Shown one piece after another: positions 56,434 through 64,000 of a DNA stretch of 64,000 bases. The notes under the pieces were generated by a model. The model saw only the letters and a program-made list of their open reading frames with translations, was not told the origin of the DNA and did not search any database. The DNA lies in contig DATJPT010000019.1 of assembly GCA_035506275.1 (NCBI GenBank), forward strand, positions 248,001 to 312,000. The letters run 5' to 3'. The first letter of the stretch is position 1, and each line of letters starts with the position of its first letter. Both the position numbers and the translations under genes were made by a program. The stretch comes from Bacteroidota bacterium. Lineage in GTDB: Bacteria; Bacteroidota; Ignavibacteria; UBA10030; UBA8401.

Positions 56434-57708
56434 ATGCAGATTTCCGAAAGTTTTAAAATGGCGATCAACGCCATCCGTGTCAACAAGCTTCGCTCGTCGT
56501 TGACTCTGCTCGGCATCAGCGTCGGGGTGTTCTCCATTATCGGCGTGATGACGGCGATGGGAGTGCTGCAGAACGCCATCGAGAACGGCCTCAGCGACCT
56601 CGGAACGAACACGTTTCAGATCCAGAAATTCCCCACCGGCTTTTTCCGCGGGAACCGCGACCAATTCAGGAATCGAAAAGATATCACGATCGACCAGGGA
56701 GAGATCTTTGCCACGCGTATGACCCAGGCCAAGTACATCGGGCTGGAATCGTGGTTCGGGGTCAAACAGGTCTTTCACAATAACGACAAAACGAACCCGA
56801 ACGTCAGCATGGTCGGTGAATCGGTGGACGGCTTCCCGACAAACAACTGGACCATCAAGGACGGGAGGGCCTTCACGACGCAGGAAGTCGAATACGGTGA
56901 TTTTGTCTGCGTGCTGGGAAACGCTATCGTTGAGAAGCTCTTTGAACGGGGATCGCCCATCGGGGAAGACATCAAAGTTGACGGGCACAAATTTAAGGTG
57001 ATCGGAACGATCGAGTCGAAGGGCTCCTTTCTCGGCGGCAATCAGGATAATTTTTTGGCCATTCCGATCACCACCGCGATGAACCTGTACGGCAAGCAGC
57101 GGTCCATCAACATCATGGTGCAGACGAAGGATCAGGAAAGCTACAACGACGTCATCGAACTGTCCACCTCCATTCTGCGGACGATCCGTCACGTCCCGCC
57201 GGGCGCGGACGATGATTTTGCGATCTTCTCCAACGACACCCTCATCCAGCAATTCAACGATCTTACTTTTATGGTCAAGATCGGAACAATGGGTATCGCC
57301 TGCATCGCATTGCTGGCGGCCGGCATCGGCATCATGAACATCATGCTGGTGTCGGTGACCGAACGGATCAAAGAAATTGGGATCCGTAAAGCGCTCGGGG
57401 CGACGAAAGTGAACATCCTCTCTCAGTTCTTGAGCGAATCGGTGGTGTTCAGCGAAATCGGCGGGTTCATTGGCATCATCGCAGGTTCGATACTCGGGAA
57501 CGTTGTTGCCGTCTTAACCACCGCCCCCGCAATATTCCCGTGGGACAACTCGGTAGCGATCCTCTCAACCCCCTTTATGAACTTCTCGGCGCTCGGATTG
57601 AATATCGTCGCGCTCGTCTTTTGCTCCTTTATCGGAGTCGTGTTCGGAGTTTATCCTGCATGGAAGGCCGCCAACCTCGACCCGATCGAATCCCTGCGGT
57701 ACGAGTAA
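56434..57708 (+). CDS. MacB-type ABC transporter permease
   Basis: The 424-residue paralogue of the preceding gene has SSLTLLGISVGVFSIIGVM at the first helix, the periplasmic domain and FtsX helices with [22 protein letters not shown], ending AANLDPIESLRYE. It is the last gene of the TolC-adaptor-ATPase-permease-permease operon. It converges with the zincin gene, whose stop lies two bases away. Confidence 0.93.
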   Translation: MQISESFKMAINAIRVNKLRSSLTLLGISVGVFSIIGVMTAMGVLQNAIENGLSDLGTNTFQIQKFPTGFFRGNRDQFRNRKDITIDQGEIFATRMTQAKYIGLESWFGVKQVFHNNDKTNPNVSMVGESVDGFPTNNWTIKDGRAFTTQEVEYGDFVCVLGNAIVEKLFERGSPIGEDIKVDGHKFKVIGTIESKGSFLGGNQDNFLAIPITTAMNLYGKQRSINIMVQTKDQESYNDVIELSTSILRTIRHVPPGADDDFAIFSNDTLIQQFNDLTFMVKIGTMGIACIALLAAGIGIMNIMLVSVTERIKEIGIRKALGATKVNILSQFLSESVVFSEIGGFIGIIAGSILGNVVAVLTTAPAIFPWDNSVAILSTPFMNFSALGLNIVALVFCSFIGVVFGVYPAWKAANLDPIESLRYE

Positions 57709-57709
57709 C

Positions 57710-58810
57710 TCATTTCGCAAGGCCTGCTTTTATTTCCTCCGAAAGCTTCGGCAGTTCATCATACTGCTTGGTGAGAGCATCGTACTTCTCGAAAAAATCC
57801 CCGACTCCTTTCGCGACAGTCTCCGTCAGCGCATTCCGCCCCATTTTTGTATCGATAGCAAAAGCCATCAGCAGCCCGGCCGCCGCCCCGTAATTCCTTT
57901 CGAACGCTCCGGAAAGGTTCGCGTTCATCACCAGTTCCTGTGATCGCGCGCTGGTGATGCCGGGCGACTGTAGTTCCCGCATCGCGTTGTTCAAAACCGA
58001 CACGGCGTTCTTTGCCTCGCTGAAAATGTAGGGGGGAAGCGAGCTCCCCGTTCGTTCCTGGTAGGATATTCTGTATGCGATCCCTTCATTCTGAACGAGC
58101 TCTGCAAGCGACCAGAAGGCTTCTCTTCGGGCATTGATCCCTTTCCACACGGGCGAGTTCGATTGGTAGACGGCGAAGACCGCATGAAAGGTCTCGTGAG
58201 CGAGCGTGCTGAGCGTCTCGATGAATTGAACATTGGTCGGCAGACTATTCCCTACCAGCCGCTGCAAGTTGACGACAATGACCGGGTCCCCCTCGTTTTC
58301 ACCCACGAAGACTGGTGTGTTCCCCTGCCAAACGACACGGCGGACAAACGCGGCAGCATTTTCATTCCCAAACGCCACCACATACACCGAAAGAGTGGCA
58401 GAAATCCTTGCGTCCGTCGGGAAAAATTGTTCGACGGTCGCGATGACGCGGCGGTCCAGTTCCCCCTTTTTTATTTCGGCGAGGAGGCCTTTTATTTCGG
58501 AGAGATGTGCCCTCGTCTGCACGAAACCGAAAACATCGTCCGGACTTTTGGATCCGTCACGAAGGAGTTCGAGCTGGCGCTGGAATGATTCGGAAGTCAG
58601 CTGTCTGCGGGCCAGCACTGCGCTTGTGGCCGCTGCAAGCTGTGTGCCGCGAAGCTCCGCTACGCTGTTCACGCTGTGCAGCCGTCCTTCACAGAGGTCG
58701 ATGATTTGCTCGACGGACGAATAGTCCACTTGCAAGTTGACGTTAAAATCCGGATTCGGCTGTGTGCAAAGAAATGACGGGAAGAGAAGTATGGGGATTA
58801 AAAAACGCAT
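57710..58810 (-). CDS. Secreted zinc-peptidase-like protein (HExxH, DUF5700-like)
   Basis: The 366-residue protein has a signal peptide (LIPILLFPSFLCTQ) and a zincin motif LAHETFHAVFAVY with His205, Glu206 and His209, and a Glu at 242 in VQNEGIAYR as the likely third ligand. This resembles the DUF5700 putative zinc peptidases; I am fairly but not fully sure of the family. Cys15 could be a lipidation site, but the lipobox is weak. It follows the S46 peptidase gene, separated by a terminator. Confidence 0.72.
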   Translation of the reverse strand: MRFLIPILLFPSFLCTQPNPDFNVNLQVDYSSVEQIIDLCEGRLHSVNSVAELRGTQLAAATSAVLARRQLTSESFQRQLELLRDGSKSPDDVFGFVQTRAHLSEIKGLLAEIKKGELDRRVIATVEQFFPTDARISATLSVYVVAFGNENAAAFVRRVVWQGNTPVFVGENEGDPVIVVNLQRLVGNSLPTNVQFIETLSTLAHETFHAVFAVYQSNSPVWKGINARREAFWSLAELVQNEGIAYRISYQERTGSSLPPYIFSEAKNAVSVLNNAMRELQSPGITSARSQELVMNANLSGAFERNYGAAAGLLMAFAIDTKMGRNALTETVAKGVGDFFEKYDALTKQYDELPKLSEEIKAGLAK

Positions 58811-58909
58811 CGGTCAATCACGTCGGAGATTTTTTAGAATGTATCTTTTTTCTTCCCGATTGTCAAAACGAAAGTGTCAGATCGCGCCGGTCGCCTCTTG
58901 TACAAAACA

Positions 58910-58938
58910 AAAGGGCGTTCCGGCCTGGAACGCCCTTT
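58910..58938 (-). terminator. Rho-independent terminator after the S46 peptidase gene
   Basis: Twelve-base perfect arms AAAGGGCGTTCC and GGAACGCCCTTT with a five-base loop; on the minus strand a TTTTG tract follows. It lies about 17 bases past the stop codon at 58955. Confidence 0.82.
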
Positions 58939-58954
58939 CGTCCAACGGGAAAAG

Positions 58955-61111
58955 TTACTTTTTCGCTCTTTTTGTTTTGGAAGGCTGAACTGCCTCCGGT
59001 GCGGGAGCAGCAGGAGCTTCTGCCTTGGTGACGACTCCTTCAAGCTCGTCCGCCAGCGTTCCTGCATCGTAGATCTTCCGCAGGCATTCGATCATCGCGG
59101 CAGTATGGACTGACACTGCGCGGTTCTTTTCGCCGTCGAAGAGGAATCTCCCCGGCAGACTTTCGATGTTCCCGTCAAAGATGAGTCCGACCAATTCTCC
59201 CGCTCTGTTGATCGTCGGCGATCCTGAATTTCCGCCGATGATGTCGCATGAACTGACAAAATTCATCGGGGTCGACAGATCTAATTTTTCTCTCCGCTCT
59301 TCATAACGCTTCGGAAGCCCAAAATCGCCGGTGTTGCCGAAACTATATGCGCGGTCGTATAGGCCGTACATCGTGGTTTTGGAGGGTGCCTTCGTTCCGT
59401 TCATCGGATACCCGCATACCGTCCCATATGACAACCGGAGAGTGAACGTCGCGTCGGGGTACGTGTTCTTTCCATAGACGGCAAAACGGGCCTTCCCGAT
59501 TTTTTCCACTGCGGCGGATTGCACGCTGGTCAAATTTGTTTCTGTCCATTGGCGTCTCTGGCGGACGTCAGGATCAAGCTTCCGTGCGAGGACAATAAGC
59601 GGGTCCGTTGATTGCGCAACCGCCTGTTCCCCCCCCTTGATGAGAGCTTTGCGAAATTCCACGTCAGCTAGTTTGGTTCCCTGGATCAGCTCTTTTGCGC
59701 CATCGGCGGGAGAATGTCCGCCAAGCACCGTTTGGATGAACGGGTCGTTCGGTCCCAGCTCCTCGAGGGATTCCTGAAGACCGTCGGCAAGGAGCAATTC
59801 CTCCATGTCGCTGTACACCGGCGCGCGCGAATACATCCGAAATTGCAGCGACGCGAGGTTGGCATCCTGAAATTCCGTCAACCGCTTTTCATTCGGCTTC
59901 GTTATTTCAGCGACATATTGGACGATCTGTGTTGCGAGCGTTGCCAGCCTCGATCCGCGTAACGTCCGGTAGGTGTTTTGGCTGACGATGGTCTTCGAGC
60001 GGTCGATCGCGACGGCAATCGAATCCCATGCATCGCCATAAGCGCGCTTCCATTCGGGGTTAGCGTTGACGCGCGAACGAAGATCGCTGTCCTCTTTTCT
60101 CTTTTGCTCCATCAAGCCTGCATCGAGCAATCCCTGGTATTCGCCGCGGTTCGCTTTGAGCGTGTTCTCAAGGCCAAAGATCTGATTCAGAGCGCGGCGC
60201 TCCTGCTCAGGTCCGAGTTTGGAATATTTTTTAAGCACCGCAAGCCGGCGTTCGAATGTCTTAAACCGCAAAGGAAAGTTGAAGTCCCTCAGATATTCGA
60301 GCTGCGCCATGGTCTGCAGGCGGTCGGTCGATCCGGGATGCCCCGACACGAACACGAGGTCCCCCTCTTGCGCTCCTTTTGAGTTCCACTTCAAATAGTG
60401 AGCGGGCTGGACCGGCTTGTCGTTTTCGTAAACACGGAAAAGGGTCATGTCGAGGTCGTACCGCGGATAGGTGAAATTGTCGGGATCGCCGCCGAAGAAT
60501 GCGATCTGCTGTTCGGGCGCCATGACGAGGCGGACGTCGGTATATTTCTTGTACCGGTAAAGCCAATGTTCGCTCCCCTGGTAAAATGCGATGACATCGG
60601 ATCGCAATCCGGTTTTCTCCGAGCTCTCTTTTGTGATTTTTGCGATTTCTTCTTTTTGCGCGTCGAACGCTTCTTTTTCGGACATGCCCGGCTTGATTGC
60701 GGATTGCACGCGCGCAGTAACGTTCTCCATCGAAATGAGAACGTTCAACTCGAGGTCGGTGCATTTTATTTCTTCTGCCCTCGTCTTGGCATAAAATCCA
60801 TCGGCGACGTAATCCTTATCTTTTGACGACATCTTTTGAAGTTGACCGAGCGCCACATGATGATTCGTCAAGACCAGGCCGTTCGGACTGACAAACGATC
60901 CCGATCCGCCGTCATTGAACCGGACGCTCGAAAGCCGGACATGGTCGAGCCATTCCTGTGTCGGCGTAAAGTTGTACTTTTCCTGAAGCTGTTTCGTGGG
61001 GGGATTGTCGAACGTCCACATCCCGTCGTCGGCAAATGCCGGCAGCACAAGACAGCATGCGAACGAAACGGCCAAAAGTATGGAGATTGCTCTTTTTTGT
61101 CTATGAGTCAT
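58955..61111 (-). CDS. S46-family dipeptidyl-peptidase, DPP7-like
   Basis: The 718-residue secreted peptidase has a signal peptide (LLAVSFACCLVLPAFA) and the chymotrypsin-like triad of S46: LTNHHVALG (His85), DNFTYPRYDLD (Asp219 or Asp221) and IIGGNSGSP (Ser629). It releases dipeptides from peptide N-termini in the periplasm. Eighteen residues after the Ser, Gly647 in IFDGN sits at the position that separates DPP7 (Gly, hydrophobic P1) from DPP11 (Arg, acidic P1), so DPP7-like specificity is likely. The Ala/Pro-rich tail ends TKRAKK. A terminator follows. Confidence 0.94.
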   Translation of the reverse strand: MTHRQKRAISILLAVSFACCLVLPAFADDGMWTFDNPPTKQLQEKYNFTPTQEWLDHVRLSSVRFNDGGSGSFVSPNGLVLTNHHVALGQLQKMSSKDKDYVADGFYAKTRAEEIKCTDLELNVLISMENVTARVQSAIKPGMSEKEAFDAQKEEIAKITKESSEKTGLRSDVIAFYQGSEHWLYRYKKYTDVRLVMAPEQQIAFFGGDPDNFTYPRYDLDMTLFRVYENDKPVQPAHYLKWNSKGAQEGDLVFVSGHPGSTDRLQTMAQLEYLRDFNFPLRFKTFERRLAVLKKYSKLGPEQERRALNQIFGLENTLKANRGEYQGLLDAGLMEQKRKEDSDLRSRVNANPEWKRAYGDAWDSIAVAIDRSKTIVSQNTYRTLRGSRLATLATQIVQYVAEITKPNEKRLTEFQDANLASLQFRMYSRAPVYSDMEELLLADGLQESLEELGPNDPFIQTVLGGHSPADGAKELIQGTKLADVEFRKALIKGGEQAVAQSTDPLIVLARKLDPDVRQRRQWTETNLTSVQSAAVEKIGKARFAVYGKNTYPDATFTLRLSYGTVCGYPMNGTKAPSKTTMYGLYDRAYSFGNTGDFGLPKRYEERREKLDLSTPMNFVSSCDIIGGNSGSPTINRAGELVGLIFDGNIESLPGRFLFDGEKNRAVSVHTAAMIECLRKIYDAGTLADELEGVVTKAEAPAAPAPEAVQPSKTKRAKK

Positions 61112-61160
61112 TGAAGATTTCCTTCTTTTTTATATTGACTGATCATGGTTCCTTGCTACC

Positions 61161-61179
61161 TGTTCATTGTTCGCTGATT
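61161..61179. repeat. Dispersed repeat-like unit upstream of the S46 gene
   Basis: TGTTCATTGTTCGCTGATT matches the GTTCATTGTTC core seen at 14527-14558 and 48971-48992. It lies at the 3' end of the large Rossmann gene. Confidence 0.4.
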
Positions 61180-62886
61180 TCACGCTTTCATTCGCTTTCC
61201 CTTTTCCTCCTCCGTAAAGATCCATCCGACAATTTTTCCCGGGTCGATCTCTGCGAAATTCTTCCAGTACTCGCCGTCGCGAAGATAACGGGAACTTGTT
61301 TCGGTCTTCGACAGCACCTCTGCTTCTTCCATAGCGACCGCAAATCTGGTCTTCCATTTTTCCATATTGCTGACGCGAAGGTCTACCCAGCCGTTGCGCG
61401 CCCACTCGCCGATCAACGTGTCGTTGATCTTTAATTCGTTCTCGCCGCGATACGGGGGAATTTTGATCTCCTTTCCGCGCAGCAACGTCTTCCCGTCGGG
61501 GAGAAGGATCGGTATGCCGATCGAAATGATGTGAGACCGTAGGGTCTGGTTCTCTTTGATCAGAGCGGTCAGAGCTCTCGAAAGCTCCTTTGCCGAAGTT
61601 TGCACGACCGTTTTCATGGTGATGAAGGCCACTTTGAGAAGATAGGCTTCATACAGCAGCTTGGAAAGCCGGGGAGGACCGAGAATTTCGAATGCGACGC
61701 TGTCGACATGATGTTCTTTTTCGAGCGCCTTAAGCTTTTCCAGAGCGCTGTTGAACATGAATCCGGCCCGGTATGTCGGCTCGAGCGTTGCATTGTCGAG
61801 TGCGTTGATGATATCGTGCCCCGTGTTGCCCCCTTTGATTTCATAGATGACATCCTGGGCAATTTCCTCGGGCGTGACATACTCCATCTGTCCCGGAGTT
61901 GAGATCGCCTCAAATTCGCCGCGCGAAAATATTCCGTTCTCGCCGGTATCGATGAAGACAGAATGCAGCAGCTGGTGCGTCGATTCTGCGATCCCGTCCA
62001 CTTTGATCTTGAAAGTGTTTTTAAGGGTGATCCCTTTCTCGGGCGGGCAGTCGTACAGTTCGATCGGCTTCCCCCGCTTGGCGATCTGGCCGAATCCGAT
62101 CTTCTTCCAGGCGATCGCTCCGGTCGGTTTTATTTCCTTCGTGATCGGCGCATCGGGGGTGCGCCCCATCAAAAAGAGAAGAAGCGTGTGAGCCCCCGCC
62201 ACGGCGGATTTGCTCAACAAGACTCTGGAAGGTTTTTCTTCGCTGTGGGTGTACGGAATGTTCAGCCCCATGCCGCCAGTGCCGCTTGTTCCGATCTTGA
62301 CATAAACCTTCGTTTGCGCTTCGTTCATCGATTTGTAGAAGATCTGGACATGGCGTATAAGCTGGGGCACGTAGAGAGTGCAGAGGAGCTTTTCGATCGA
62401 TTCATGCAAGGCGTGATTTCCCCCAGGTGATGCCCCCCTCAGATGAGTCAAGACCTCTCGTGCGCTCTGAAAAAGGTCCTGGTACGCGATCGCCGTCGCT
62501 GAATTGATGCAATCGACCACGACGTCGGGTTTGTAGCGGGAGAGAAGCTGATACAGCGCGGACCGATGAAGGACGGGCTCGGTCAGTTCGTCTACAATGT
62601 CGTCGATGTACATCCGCCTGAGCTTCGGCTCGCTGAGAATATCCTCACGGTTGACATCCTTGAGTTCCTGCCGCGTAAAGATATTACCCCACCACGGAAG
62701 GAAGAAATCCTTTCCCGCTTTGGGATATTCCTTTTTCATCTGTTCGACTGCGTCCTTTGCCTCCGATTCCTTCAATGAGGTGATGATGATTTTCTTCGGG
62801 TGCTCTTCCATCAACGAACGGCAGACGGCGGAACCGACAAGCCCCCATCCTCCCAGGACTAAGACAATTTTGTTCTCGATGTCCAT
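61180..62886 (-). CDS. Large Rossmann-fold protein (SDR/saccharopine-like), unknown
   Basis: The 568-residue protein opens with a dinucleotide motif (LVLGGWGLVGSAVCRSL) and has DVVVDCINSATAIAYQ at the end of the fold, plus KIGTSGTGGMGLNIPYTHSE (outline). The rest, about 400 residues, is not a family I recognise. It is soluble and cytoplasmic. It probably uses NAD(P); substrate is unknown. A short gap separates it from ybjQ. Confidence 0.75.
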   Translation of the reverse strand: MDIENKIVLVLGGWGLVGSAVCRSLMEEHPKKIIITSLKESEAKDAVEQMKKEYPKAGKDFFLPWWGNIFTRQELKDVNREDILSEPKLRRMYIDDIVDELTEPVLHRSALYQLLSRYKPDVVVDCINSATAIAYQDLFQSAREVLTHLRGASPGGNHALHESIEKLLCTLYVPQLIRHVQIFYKSMNEAQTKVYVKIGTSGTGGMGLNIPYTHSEEKPSRVLLSKSAVAGAHTLLLFLMGRTPDAPITKEIKPTGAIAWKKIGFGQIAKRGKPIELYDCPPEKGITLKNTFKIKVDGIAESTHQLLHSVFIDTGENGIFSRGEFEAISTPGQMEYVTPEEIAQDVIYEIKGGNTGHDIINALDNATLEPTYRAGFMFNSALEKLKALEKEHHVDSVAFEILGPPRLSKLLYEAYLLKVAFITMKTVVQTSAKELSRALTALIKENQTLRSHIISIGIPILLPDGKTLLRGKEIKIPPYRGENELKINDTLIGEWARNGWVDLRVSNMEKWKTRFAVAMEEAEVLSKTETSSRYLRDGEYWKNFAEIDPGKIVGWIFTEEEKGKRMKA

Positions 62887-62956
62887 ACACTTCTCTGTGA
62901 TAAAGTTTGATACATGCGGAAACAGGGTTGGACGGTTTCCTTTGGATAATTTATCC

Positions 62957-63286
62957 TCACACTTTTTGCACGACGCATGCGGTTCCGTACGCCAGCACTT
63001 CGGTGACTCCGTTCATGATTTCGGTGGCGTCGTAACGGAATCCAATGACCGCGTTCCCGCCGACCTGCTCTGCATGCTGAATCATCACCTCGTAAGCGTC
63101 GCGCCGCGTCTGCTCGCATAAGCTGGTGTAGAGCGTGATGTTGCCTCCGAAGAGGATTTGGAAACCGGCGCCGATATTGCCGAACAACGAGCGCGACCGG
63201 ACGATGATGCCGCGGACAACGCCGATGTTCTTGACGATTTTATAGCCGTCGAGCTGGAAGTTTGTCGTAACGAGTGAATGATCCAT
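62957..63286 (-). CDS. YbjQ family (UPF0145) protein
   Basis: The 109-residue protein matches the YbjQ/UPF0145 pattern: VTTNFQLDGYKIVKNIGVVRG, and GGNAVIGFRYDATEI (typically GANAVIGLRFD). Members form oligomers and are annotated as possible metal-binding proteins without proven function. It lies between the aldehyde dehydrogenase and the large Rossmann gene, all on the minus strand. Confidence 0.9.
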   Translation of the reverse strand: MDHSLVTTNFQLDGYKIVKNIGVVRGIIVRSRSLFGNIGAGFQILFGGNITLYTSLCEQTRRDAYEVMIQHAEQVGGNAVIGFRYDATEIMNGVTEVLAYGTACVVQKV

Positions 63287-63369
63287 GAAGCCTCCGGGGA
63301 GCAGTGATGAATTGAGAATGAAGAATTATTTGTTAGGTATTAAAAAATCAAAAGACCAAAAAATGAGCG

Positions 63370-64000
63370 TCATCCTTTGGGAACAACCGTATCGTACCAG
63401 AATTTCTTCTCGCGGGAGCCGACTTCATCGATATGCATATGCTTGGTCTCGGTGTATTCGAGCAAGCCGTCCTTGCCAAACTCGCGACCGATGCCGCTCT
63501 GCTTGTATCCGCCGAACGGCGCTCGTTCGGAGAGCAAATGCCATTCGTTGATCCACACCGTTCCGGCGCGCAATTCACGGGCAGCGCGCAAGGCGCTTTC
63601 TTTATCCGCCGTCCAGACGCCTCCGGCAAGGCCGTACGACGAATCGTTCGCGAGACGGATGGCATCATCCACCGTTTTATATTTGATGACCGAGAGAACC
63701 GGACCGAAAATCTCTTCCTGAGCGATCGCTGAATGGTTGTCGACATTCGTGAAAATCGTCGGCTCCACGAAGAAACCAGTTTTGAGATCGGAGGTGCCGG
63801 GCGTAGTTCCGCCGCATGCAAGCTTCGCGCCGGAGGATTTCCCTTGTGAGATGTATCCAAGGATCCGTTCCTGCTGCTTTTTGGAGATCACTGGGCCCAT
63901 ATCGGTTGCTTCGGATCTCGGATCTCCGAGTTTTATTTTTTTTGTTTTCTCGACGAGCCGTTCAAGAAATTCGTCATGAAGTTTCTCCGAGAGGAGAAGC
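63370..64000 (-). CDS. Aldehyde dehydrogenase, C-terminal part (5' cut by window)
   Basis: The frame is open to the window edge; about 209 residues are visible. KLGDPRSEATDMGPVIS, PTIFTNVDNHSAIAQEEIFGPVLSV, VWINEWHLLSERAPFGGYKQSGIGREFG and the C-terminal KFWYDTV mark an NAD(P)-dependent aldehyde dehydrogenase (betaine-aldehyde or 2-hydroxymuconic semialdehyde type). EEIFGPV holds the conserved cofactor-binding Glu. The catalytic Cys lies outside the window. Substrate cannot be named. Confidence 0.92.
   Translation of the reverse strand, partial: LLLSEKLHDEFLERLVEKTKKIKLGDPRSEATDMGPVISKKQQERILGYISQGKSSGAKLACGGTTPGTSDLKTGFFVEPTIFTNVDNHSAIAQEEIFGPVLSVIKYKTVDDAIRLANDSSYGLAGGVWTADKESALRAARELRAGTVWINEWHLLSERAPFGGYKQSGIGREFGKDGLLEYTETKHMHIDEVGSREKKFWYDTVVPKG

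Overview
The window reads as a chromosomal stretch of a Gram-negative bacterium of the Bacteroidota/Chlorobi/Ignavibacteria (FCB) kind. The evidence is indirect: an S46 dipeptidyl-peptidase, a GH92 mannosidase, a DUF1343 (NamZ-type) muramidase, paired MacB-like permeases, TolC and other outer-membrane proteins, cytochrome lipoproteins, and long amidohydrolases typical of that group. The base composition is a little above 50% GC by eye. No rRNA, tRNA, CRISPR array, prophage or complete insertion sequence was recognised. Both ends of the window cut genes: an APC-family permease at the left and an aldehyde dehydrogenase at the right.

Layout: 0-7.4 kb holds the permease end, a small membrane protein, a secreted GH92 enzyme, and an adaptor plus two MacB-like permeases without an ATPase. 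7.4-8.6 kb is a regulatory patch: a zinc-finger peptide and two divergent HTH proteins whose promoters appear to share a -35 region. 8.8-15.8 kb has a secreted GH20-like hexosaminidase and two overlapping amidohydrolase-type genes. 15.9-19.6 kb is a run of small accessory genes (Rossmann protein, DUF1697, DUF3795, membrane proteins). 19.5-22.2 kb is a PDZ/membrane/GAF/SpoIIE phosphatase. 22.2-24.5 kb (minus strand) is a three-gene module of an outer-membrane barrel with a haem motif, a TIG-cytochrome lipoprotein and a small cytochrome. 24.6-27.3 kb is a MoxR/ChlI-type AAA plus VWA pair.

27.5-36.8 kb carries a GT9 glycosyltransferase, a class III nucleotidyl cyclase, a glutamate dehydrogenase with a histone-like lysine tail, NamZ, AroQ, a HAD hydrolase and AcpS. 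37-44.9 kb is mostly housekeeping: GDPD, Adk, RlmN, UvrA, an outer-membrane protein and an RlmI-like methyltransferase. 44.9-51.5 kb has a MITE-like element, class I aldolase, a CDF transporter, a HAD phosphatase, a Gfo/Idh/MocA oxidoreductase and the CCA-adding enzyme. 51.6-57.7 kb is a complete TolC-adaptor-ATPase-permease-permease operon. 57.7-64 kb is on the minus strand: a zincin lipoprotein-like protein, the S46 peptidase, a large Rossmann protein, YbjQ and the aldehyde dehydrogenase.

Common themes are envelope export (two MacAB-like sets), scavenging of glycans, cell wall and peptides (GH92, GH20, NamZ, S46 peptidase, amidohydrolases) and periplasmic electron transfer. Eight or so good promoter-like sites share a TTGNNN / 17 bp / TATATT-like form, several of which decide a start codon. 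The most unusual items are the barrel-cytochrome module, the lysine-tailed glutamate dehydrogenase, the MITE-like repeat pair, the overlapping divergent HTH promoters, and repeat sequence that encodes a signal peptide.
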